The notes beneath the pieces were generated by a model. That model did no database searches and had not been told where the DNA came from. It worked only from the letters and a program-made list of their open reading frames with translations. Below, one piece after another: positions 1 to 7,135 of a stretch of DNA of 64,000 bases. The DNA lies in assembly GCF_026262505.1 (NCBI RefSeq), contig NC_067204.1, forward strand, positions 19,570,860-19,634,859. Reading direction: 5' to 3'. Position numbers and translations under genes: made by a program. The DNA comes from Trichomonas vaginalis G3 (lineage: Eukaryota; Parabasalia; Trichomonadida; Trichomonadidae). Numbering within the stretch: the stretch's first letter is position 1; every line of letters starts with the position of its first letter.

Positions 1-1
1 T

Positions 2-181
2 TTCGCCACATTATGTGGAGGAAGAATGGCTGGGTTCTGCGATGGACTCGGAGAACCATTCCTCTTCGAAGATGTCGGTGGTTTTGATTATGGCGCAATA
101 TTTATTAATAATATTGCACAAAAAGTGCTCACATATAGTGAGGATGGTGTTATAACTGTATATTCTTTGAAACAATTGTAA
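2..181 (+). CDS. 3' end of a host protein gene (partial)
   Basis: An open frame runs from the window edge to a TAA at 179-181, giving the last 59 residues of a protein whose start lies outside the window. The visible end is glycine- and hydrophobic-rich and finishes in VITVYSLKQL, which faintly resembles a WD-repeat strand; that is too little to assign a family. Its base composition is less AT-rich than the spacer that follows, which supports real coding sequence. It lies outside Maverick A and is probably a host gene. No function is claimed. Confidence 0.5.
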   Translation, partial: FATLCGGRMAGFCDGLGEPFLFEDVGGFDYGAIFINNIAQKVLTYSEDGVITVYSLKQL

Positions 182-937
182 TTTATTTATTATTTTTTCT
201 TTTTTCCGAATATTATTTTTATTTTTTGATTATTTGATCGGAAAGAGATCTTATTTGTAATATAAAACTTATTCTTATTATAAGTACAAACTATTTTAGT
301 TATTCTTTTTTTCCCCATTTCTTTTCCCTTAATAAACATTTAATTTATTATAATTAATTTTTTATTACAGTATAGTAAAAAATGCTATAAATAAATTATT
401 ATATTTTATTAAAATGTGACTTTTAATAGTAAGTGAATAAAATAAATCAGGAATTGGGAAAGAAATAAGGTTAATTAAGGGTGCACACGAGAGGATCATG
501 TAAACTTCAGAATTTAGAACCTTATTTTTAGGCATTATCTTGGCTACCTATTTAGGCTCGAAAAGCAAAAAATATCAAAAAATACAACTTGAGTCCATTA
601 TGACCCTTTCATGGAGGTAGTTTTTATCCGCTAGTATTTTCCCTTTGAATCTCTTTACAATTCGAAATCAAATTCAAAACTCAGTAGAAGAAAGGAAGAA
701 TCGACTTACTACGGTTGTAATACGAATAAATACATATATTTAATTATTTTTATTTACATAATAATTGTTTGAAGCTCATATTCCAACAAATTTTTAAATA
801 AAAACATTAAAATGTTGAAAATGTTCATATATTTTAATAGGGTTTTGGCACTTTATTGAGGAATTACTACATACATAGTCGAACTGAACTTGATATTTTG
901 AAATTTAAATTATTTATCAAAATTAAAATTTAACTTG

Positions 938-970
<33 letters not shown>
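182..970. other. AT-rich host spacer ending in a poly-A tract
   Basis: No convincing gene is present. The stretch is very AT-rich with short stops in every frame. It ends in an uninterrupted run of A residues (about 940-970) that abuts the first base of the Maverick A terminus. Confidence 0.7.
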
Positions 971-973
<3 letters not shown>

Positions 974-1012
974 TAGTGGGGCTTCCAGGCACTTCGTGCC
1001 CTCTAGCCCCCC
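971..1012 (+). repeat. Left terminal inverted repeat of Maverick A
   Basis: It contains GGGGCTTCCAGG, then a small hairpin (GGCAC-TTC-GTGCC) and CTCTAGCCCC. The same layout, with a different hairpin stem (GGCGC-GTT-GCGCC), opens Maverick B. The full B-type terminus of about 105 bp is not present here: the sequence jumps after about 42 bp into the promoter region of the methyltransferase gene, so A has a shortened left end. Confidence 0.75.
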
Positions 1013-1063
1013 GTCACTTTTCTGTCACTTTTCAGGAAAAAACATTTTTATTATATATATAAA

Positions 1064-1881
1064 ATGAATTTTACAAAACCACCGTTACCCTTCTTTGGAA
1101 ATAAGAGTAGATGTAAAGATATTCTATTGAGAGAACTTAAGAAACTACCGAATGGTCTAACATTTGTAGACTTGTTCGGTGGAAGTTTCTATATATCTCA
1201 TTTGTGCCATACAATATTTCCTGACTCAAAGATTATATGCAATGACTTCGACAACTATATGAACCGTCTCAAACATATACCAGACACAAACAAAATATTG
1301 AAAGAGTTAAAAGAAAAGATACCTATAGGTAAGATGGAACGTATACCATTAGATAAGAAAAATACTGTCAGAGAGGTTTTGAAAAAGGCAGAGTATATTG
1401 ACTGGGATAGTATATCTGCTAGACTATTATATAGTGGTGCTATAAGAGTTCATGACATTGAAACACTTATGTCAAAAGTTTTATATCTTAACTATACAAA
1501 TGTTTTCAAAGAGGACATAGAAAAATATATTGAGGGTATAGAGTTTGTGAGATGTCATTGGACAGAGTTGTATGAAAAATATAAAGACAAGGAAAATGTT
1601 TTCTTTATAGTGGACCCGCCGTTCTATAACACATGGGATTTCAATACCAAGTAGACTGGACTTTGAGAGACTCTTTAGAAACTTTAGACGTTTTACATAA
1701 CCATCCATGCTTTTACTTTACATCCGATAAAAGTGGTTTGGAAAGTGTCATGAGATGGTTAGAGGACATACATGACTATGAGTTTAGATACGATAAGATA
1801 GAATATGAGAGAGGTCCTATAAACTGGAGAAAGTGTCATAACAAAGAAATTTTACTAGTAAGTAAATGTGGTTTGAAATAG
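1064..1881 (+). pseudogene. Dam-like DNA N6-adenine methyltransferase, one frameshift (copy A)
   Basis: Encodes a D12-class (Dam-type) methyltransferase that would transfer a methyl group from S-adenosylmethionine to adenine in DNA. Visible motifs are an N-terminal PPLPFFGNKSR (motif X type), FVDLFGGSF around residues 34-42 (motif I, cofactor loop) and VDPPFYNT near 183-190 (motif IV, a DPPY variant). A single T is missing from a short T run near 1640 relative to copy B, so the frame breaks just after the catalytic motif and resumes at 1633-1881. The rest of the gene is clean, so a sequencing slip is possible. It is the first gene inside the left terminus and its end overlaps the next small gene. 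Role inferred: marking or protecting element DNA, or altering host chromatin. Confidence 0.8.
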
Positions 1882-1997
1882 GACTACTTGTTTTAGGTTT
1901 TTTCCATTGTGTCATCTATTTATTTGACGTGGCAGAAAAGTACAGAGAATATGAAGATGAACCAATGCCTGCAAATGTTCAGCATATGTACTCGTAA
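1866..1997 (+). CDS. Small single-span membrane protein (43 aa)
   Basis: The ATG at 1866 overlaps the last codons of the methyltransferase gene in another frame. The first 20 residues (MWFEIGLLVLGFFHCVIYLF) are strongly hydrophobic and would span a membrane once; the rest is charged and ends in HMYS before TAA. Copy B keeps the start and hydrophobic segment but loses one T in a T run and shifts frame after it. Conservation of the helix in both elements supports a real gene. Function unknown; a virion-membrane or lysis role is only a guess. Confidence 0.55.
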   Translation: MWFEIGLLVLGFFHCVIYLFDVAEKYREYEDEPMPANVQHMYS

Positions 1998-2020
1998 GAG
2001 ATATTTTTATCTAATATTAA

Positions 2021-2383
2021 ATGGACGCACAGAACTTAGCGAATGCACAGCAACCTGGACAACCAAACCCAGAGAATATTTCAGATGAAGTTAGAATACA
2101 AACTGCAATGGCAAACTATGGTCAAGTGCCAACAGATGTACAAATGCAAACTGCCATGTCAAATGACGCTGCGTTAGGTTTGCCACCATGGTATGCAAAT
2201 ATGAGATGGAAAGAGTTTTATACAAACCCCGAAGTGGGATATAAACAACTCTATGCAGATGACGCGAACACAGGAGTTGACCCAGAGTATGTTTTCTACC
2301 AGAGGAGAAATAGAATGTATGAGCTCCAGTTAAAGAATGCTATGGAACTCAGAAGGAAACGTAAGAGACTAGGTGGACATTAG
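2021..2383 (+). CDS. Conserved Maverick protein, 120 aa, unknown function
   Basis: An intact frame starts 24 bp after the small membrane gene and is preceded by the core leader motif (TTTTTATCTAATATTAA then ATG). The N-terminal half is rich in Q, N and P with two related segments, RIQTAMANYGQVPTDVQMQTAMSND being cut between them at about residue 36. The middle is aromatic (PPWYANMRWKEFY) and the C-terminus is strongly basic (ELRRKRKRLGGH), which could bind DNA or serve as a nuclear signal. I do not recognise a family. The copy-B homologue has two frameshifts. Confidence 0.7.
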   Translation: MDAQNLANAQQPGQPNPENISDEVRIQTAMANYGQVPTDVQMQTAMSNDAALGLPPWYANMRWKEFYTNPEVGYKQLYADDANTGVDPEYVFYQRRNRMYELQLKNAMELRRKRKRLGGH

Positions 2384-2401
2384 ATTTTTACATATAGTAA
2401 A

Positions 2402-2642
2402 ATGGGTTTCTTTGGAAGAATAGGAAACTTCTTTCGAAATGTTGGAAGAGGTATATGGAATGGATAAAATCTGTCGGAAGAGGAATTTGGAACGGAGTCA
2501 AAAATATTGGCAAAAGAGTAGGTCAGTTCGTTGGTATTATACCTAAAGACCTGAACCAGAAGAGCAAGCTCCTGTTATACAACAGCCTGAACCTGCACCA
2601 CAGTCTAGTTGGCAACCAAATCCAACACCTCAACCGTATTAA
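2402..2642 (+). pseudogene. Amphipathic glycine/arginine-rich peptide gene, frameshifted (copy A)
   Basis: The start at 2402 follows the core leader motif. Copy B shows the intact product: 80 residues with a repeated amphipathic pattern (IGNFFRNVGRGIWNGIKSVG) followed by an acidic, proline-rich tail. In copy A one A is missing near 2464, causing an immediate stop, and one C is missing near 2552. The pattern resembles membrane-active capsid peptides such as the amphipathic part of adenovirus protein VI in general character only; that link is inference. The gene ends 4 bp before the convergent 282-aa gene. Confidence 0.6.
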
Positions 2643-2646
2643 AAAA

Positions 2647-3495
2647 TCATATTTTTACCGTTCGATAGTAGTTGTATATGAAACTAAGTTCTAAGTAAAA
2701 CGCGTGGTATAATGGAATTATTCTCTTTCTTCCATCTGTAGTAAACCATACTTGAAAGTCTGAAATACTTCCACTTGGTGGTTCGTATAGCTTTGTAGGT
2801 TTTTCGTAAAAGTCATTTGCCAAGCATAAAAAAGAGTTTTGTGCACCAGAAAATGAAGCATGAACTATAATAGCATCTGAGTCGAAAACATTTTCATATG
2901 TTCCATTAGGGTTTTCGACTTCATAAAAGTTCGGGTGTACTGGATATTCTGCAGGCTGATTTAACATCCTCAAAAATCTATACCATGCCAAGTTGTTATA
3001 TTTTGTAGAAATATAAACGTCTTCTCCAAGGTCTTCTATTCTATTGATTTTAACAGTTGCATTTTTCCTGTCATATATAATATCGAGATGGTACTCTCCT
3101 TCGTCAATGTTGTACTGTTTTGCATATTCGAGATAGATATCGTTTATTTTTTCTTGAAAAGCTTGAAGAGTTGTTTCTAAGTTTACAAGCAAACTAACTT
3201 GTAAAAGTTTTCCCTGTTCAAATTTCTCATACGTATGTTTTTCTTTGTTATAGTATCGAACTTCAAAAGCGACCGTAAATGGGAAACCATGTATGGCTTC
3301 TGAAATGAACTTCATTCTACGAAAGCCAATAGCTTTTGTGACGGATGGGTCTCTTAACCATCTTAGTGGGTAGTCAAAACGATAGCCTTCATGCTTTACG
3401 GTCTCTGTCTCAAACTTTTGACCGACGTTAGTAAAAAGTTCATCTAATGGTTTAGTTGTAGCAACTCTTGAATTTTCTTTTTCTATTGAAAGCAT
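2647..3495 (-). CDS. Conserved Maverick protein, 282 aa, probable virion component
   Basis: An intact frame on the minus strand, divergent from the fiber gene with only 18 bp between start codons. The protein has no membrane segment; it alternates predicted beta strands and charged loops and is rich in F, Y and N. I recognise no catalytic motif. The N-terminus (KENSRVATTKPLDELFTNVG) recurs in a shortened paralogue at 9344-9511. Pairing with the fiber through a shared promoter region suggests co-expression, so a structural or attachment partner role is plausible but unproven. Copy B (28559-29408) carries about four single-base lesions at other sites. Confidence 0.7.
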   Translation of the reverse strand: MLSIEKENSRVATTKPLDELFTNVGQKFETETVKHEGYRFDYPLRWLRDPSVTKAIGFRRMKFISEAIHGFPFTVAFEVRYYNKEKHTYEKFEQGKLLQVSLLVNLETTLQAFQEKINDIYLEYAKQYNIDEGEYHLDIIYDRKNATVKINRIEDLGEDVYISTKYNNLAWYRFLRMLNQPAEYPVHPNFYEVENPNGTYENVFDSDAIIVHASFSGAQNSFLCLANDFYEKPTKLYEPPSGSISDFQVWFTTDGRKRIIPLYHAFYLELSFIYNYYRTVKI

Positions 3496-3513
3496 ATTTT
3501 ATCTAGAATAAAA
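3496..3513. promoter_or_regulatory. 18-bp bidirectional start region
   Basis: Only 18 bases (ATTTTATCTAGAATAAAA) separate the start codons of the 282-aa gene and the fiber gene. Read in either direction it matches the element's core leader pattern: a T-rich run with TTTTAT or TTTTTATTC, a short spacer, then A-rich sequence into ATG. The same 18 bases recur in copy B (29409-29426). Confidence 0.5.
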
Positions 3514-4959
3514 ATGTCGAAAGAAACAGCGTCTATGAGAGAAATACAACACAACCGACAACTCATTTTGCAAGCTCTAAATAAGAACACAACAAACTTT
3601 TCAAACTATTCTAAGATATCTGAGTCATTGAAAGAAGGAAACTTAAAACTGACATTAAACCCATTGACAGACGAGTTTCTGTTTCAAGACAGTAAGAACC
3701 ATACTGTTTGTATAAATCCAACAAAAGGAACTTTAAACGAGAAACCTATAGATGAACTTCTTTGAAAGCAGATGTTGACAACAAGCTGACAAAGAGTATG
3801 TCATTGAAAAAGTTCAAGAAGAACATGACAGAGCAGATGCAACATATGCAACGAAAGAGGATGTTGACACAAGCTGACAAAGAGTATGTTAACGATGAGT
3901 TAGCATGTGTGGCTAGTGCGTTAGTGAAGAAGGCAGATAAGGAATATGTGGATGAAAAAGACAATGAAATTATAAAAAGCGTTGAATGGTACCATGAACG
4001 GACATCGAAGATTTTAGAAGGTAAAGCCAATACAGGGTGGGTTTTCAGGATGTTTAGACCTTAAAGCGGATAAGAACCATACACATACCATTGCAAATAT
4101 TACAAACTTACAAGAAGTTAGATGGCAAAGCTGACAAGAACCATACACATACCATTGCAAATATTACAAACTTACAAGAAACTTAAACAGGAAAAGTGAC
4201 GTTGGACATACACATACATCTTCTGAAATAACAGACTTAAACGTTAGCCTTGAAAGAAGGCAGATATAGAACATACACACGATTTCTTCGCAACTGTTGG
4301 TATAGAAAATATTGAAGGAACGGTTGAAGAAACTGGTGGGGATGTATTAGATTGGAAACCTCCTAACTTTCCACAAGGTTTAACATCGAAGAAGACATAA
4401 CAACGATGAGATACATTAGATGTAGAAATGTCTATGTCATGGAGGATGAAAACAAAGTTAAATTCACTGCTCAGATTTATATGATAAAAAGCTGACAAAA
4501 CAGAGCTTCAAACATTAAAGACAGAAATACTTCAAACCATTTACCCAGTTGGTTCTATTTACACGTCAATGAACTCTACCAGACCAGAAGTAGTACTTGG
4601 TTTTTGGAACTTGGACTCAAATACTCGAAAGTTTTTTGTATTGTGCACACACTCCAAAGAAAACAGGTGGAAGTAAAACGATATCTGTCGACAACTTGCC
4701 ACCACATAGTCATTCTGGTACAACAAACTTTTCTGGCGACCATAGCCACTCATTAAGAGACCACCCATTATACAACTCAGAGTATGAAGCTGGCTATGAC
4801 GTTTTATCTCCAGATTATAACCATTCAGCAAAAAAGACTTTTCGACAAACTGAACCAGGAGGAAACCACCAACATACTTTTACAACAACATCTACAGGAC
4901 TAGGTAAAAAATACATGCCACCTTACATGACAGTTTGTGCATGGTATAGAATTGCTTAG
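3514..4959 (+). pseudogene. Phage-type tail-fiber-like protein, multiple frameshifts (copy A)
   Basis: A trimeric-fiber-like protein. The N-terminal stretch is intact to 3765, then several single-base losses relative to copy B break the frame. Visible pieces include HTHTIANITNLQ repeats (4077-4240), a coiled-coil neck (LQTLKTEILQ) and a C-terminal phage tail-collagen-type head: YPVGSIYTSMNSTRPE, a GGSKTISVDNLPPHSHSG segment, several HxH pairs, and a YMPPYMTVCAWYRIA end that is typical of bacteriophage fiber tips. The head is intact in one frame (4597-4959). The number of 66-bp repeats differs from copy B. The stop overlaps the integrase stop by 2 bases. Confidence 0.7.
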
Positions 4960-5912
4960 TCGTCATTTTCAACTTCTTTAGCATATCGTCAGGAGTTGTC
5001 TTATATTTGTTAGGAACTGTCTTTGAAAGTATACCACCTTGAACCTTAACAAGTTTGAAACGAGGTCTGACAATAGTAGTTTTATCTTCTGCTTGCAGTC
5101 TGTACATTTTGCCATGTTTGCCTAAAACTTCATAATATTCTCTGTATGTACTTTCTTCTATTTTTACGAACACGAATGCGAGTACCTGTCGAGTTCCCAT
5201 TGTTGTCATAGTCAATAGTATTTTCATATGGGTCGCGTTTAGGTATTTCTATTTTACTTTGTCACCTTTCTTAAGTTTGAAGCCTGGCATTCTTTCTTGT
5301 TTGTCTCTTTTGACTAAACTATTAAATATATAGTCTTTCTCTAAGTCGGGTTGTTTTTCATTTCTTCGGGGAGTGGTTTCCCAAACCTTTTTGTTTACGG
5401 TTATTGTAAATATTTAAAACTTGTCTCATCTTTGCCATGGAGAAGTGTCTATATTTGTCGTCATATGACATTTCATTTGCTTCACCACCTTGTGGTTGAT
5501 TTAAGTCTCTTAAGATTTTTATACAACTGTCAATGACACCAAGAGCAGAATGGTTTTGGTCGACAATGAAATATTGGTTTACATTTTTTGAACGCAGATA
5601 GTTTTTAATATCGTCTGATTTGAAAGAACTTTCACAGTCAGATGTCAGTTTTGTTGGATGGTATTTGTCAACGAATATTGTCAAAGCAGTTTTCACATCT
5701 AAAATATTTTTGGATTGTAATGGTATGGCTTCACAGTATCTTGTGTTTTGACCGACAAATATTAGCCAGTATGGAGGTCCATCTTCTCTATACCTCGGAA
5801 TGTTTTCCAAGATATCCATAAACCAAGCATTTGGTGTTGAACTAAAGATTTTTACCATGAGTGCTTTCTTTGTCGCTTTAGAAACATAGGGGTCCTTGTT
5901 TGGATTCGTCAT
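4956..5912 (-). pseudogene. INT: Retroviral-type integrase, C-terminal frameshifts (copy A)
   Basis: A DDE-superfamily integrase that would join the element ends to target DNA. The rve core is open from 5912 to about 5370. The first Asp is in AWFMDILE, the second in KLTSDCESSF 59 residues later, and the third acidic position in SALGVIDS lies 36 residues further: D rather than the usual E. A short C-terminal domain with a chromo/SH3-like look (EVLGKHGKMYRL) follows, but single-base losses near 5370, in a G run, and beyond break the frame. There is no N-terminal HHCC zinc domain. It is convergent with the fiber gene and divergent from the amphipathic gene at 5929, 16 bp away. Confidence 0.8.
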
Positions 5913-5928
5913 TTTTACCCTGTAAGAA

Positions 5929-6329
5929 ATGGGTTTATTTGGCGCATTAGCAGGAGTTGCATCCAGATTTTTGCCCGCAGTTGGAACAATAGCCAGAGGT
6001 GTATTTGGAGTTGGAAGGAAGATTTTGAGTACATTAGGTATACTTAAAGAGAAAGCACAACCTATTATACAAACTGTACAGAAAGGTTGGGATGTAGCAC
6101 GAGATGCAGCAAATCTTATTCCAATCCTGAAACAAGAGGAAAAGTTCAAGGATGGATGGACAATGTAGGAAGACAAGCAGGAAACTATTATAACAAAGCA
6201 AATGACTACTATAACCAAGCAGGACACTATATGGACCAAGGTGAAAGATTCTTTAACAGAGGATATAACCATGCACAACAATGGGTAAACAATAACCAAC
6301 CTCAACCGCCTCAAACGTGGGGAATGTAA
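5929..6329 (+). pseudogene. Amphipathic/hydrophobic capsid-like small protein, one frameshift (copy A)
   Basis: The gene starts 16 bp from the integrase start. The N-terminal 50 residues are hydrophobic and glycine/alanine-rich (GLFGALAGVASRFLPAVG and onward), with a membrane-active look; the C-terminal half is Y, N, Q and G-rich (NYYNKANDYYNQAGHYMDQG) and ends in PQPPQTWGM. One A is missing near 6120 relative to copy B, whose own break lies at a different site near 32107. Full length would be about 133 aa. A membrane-penetration or cement role in the capsid is inference from composition only. Confidence 0.6.
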
Positions 6330-6348
6330 AGTTTTTTACTGAGATGAA

Positions 6349-6501
6349 ATGAACAATACAGCATTGAGACAAATGGGTTCAAGATGGATTTGTCGGCTTC
6401 CAGCAGTTACACAACGTGTTTGTCAAGTTCTTCCTATACCTCAGGAAGTTTTAGACCGACTTAAAAAACAACAACAACCAGTTGAAAACAAACCAAACTA
6501 A
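6349..6501 (+). CDS. Small conserved protein, 50 aa
   Basis: Short frame beginning MNNTALRQMGSRWICRLP and ending in a K/Q/N/P-rich tail before TAA. It is preceded by TTTTTTACTGAGATGAAATG, the same leader as the next gene. The start is the second ATG; the first, 5 bases upstream, would encode only Met-Lys-stop. The sequence is conserved in copy B up to codon 42, which supports coding. Function unknown. Confidence 0.5.
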   Translation: MNNTALRQMGSRWICRLPAVTQRVCQVLPIPQEVLDRLKKQQQPVENKPN

Positions 6502-6519
6502 AATTTTTACTGAGATGAA

Positions 6520-7104
6520 ATGACCGAAGAAGTTGAAACGGTAGATTTGACACCACAAACAAAAAGTTCAGAACCATTGTCAAAACCTGTCAAAGAACTT
6601 ACAGATGAAGAAAAAAATTCAATAATAGAAAGTGCCAGGTCTGGAAATACAAACCCTAACTACAAAGTCACTTTTCATAGAAATGGAACGGCTAGTATCT
6701 CAAAAAAGAAACAGACTCTCACAAATAAAATATTGAAGTCTGAAGGAGCTTTCGAGACAACAGATGGAAAAGTTTACTTCACTGACCAACAGTTCATTAT
6801 AGAACATCTCATTGACTTAGAGTCGAAATATTCTAAACTTTACAACAAACACAAAAAGTTGAAAGGAAAACAAAAACAAATGGCATATGATATTTATGAA
6901 GATGTTGACGACACAACTGTTCCTGCAGGTGGGGAAAAGTCAGAGGAACCGAAAAGTGACGAAAAACCGATAGAAGAAGAAAAACCAAAAACTGAAGATA
7001 AACCAAAACCAAAGTTTAGTTTCCAAACTAAACCAAGTCAACCTTCATTAGCTGGTATGGGTTGGCGTCAAAGACTTATGGCAGCAGGTGGTTATGTAAA
7101 GTAA
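6520..7104 (+). CDS. Conserved Maverick protein, 194 aa, charged tail
   Basis: An intact frame, nearly identical to copy B (32350-32934), making it one of the best conserved genes of the pair. The N-terminal region is acidic and polar. A middle segment, KVTFHRNGTASISKKKQ through KYSKLYNKHKKLKGKQ, is basic and helical. The region from about residue 125 to 165 is a low-complexity E/K/P run, and the C-terminus ends in GMGWRQRLMAAGGYVK. It sits 31 bp before the polymerase gene in the same direction, so a role linked to replication (for example the terminal protein or a DNA-binding protein) is possible but unproven. Confidence 0.75.
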   Translation: MTEEVETVDLTPQTKSSEPLSKPVKELTDEEKNSIIESARSGNTNPNYKVTFHRNGTASISKKKQTLTNKILKSEGAFETTDGKVYFTDQQFIIEHLIDLESKYSKLYNKHKKLKGKQKQMAYDIYEDVDDTTVPAGGEKSEEPKSDEKPIEEEKPKTEDKPKPKFSFQTKPSQPSLAGMGWRQRLMAAGGYVK

Positions 7105-7135
7105 AGAAAAAAATATTTTTTTTATTTTTATAAAA

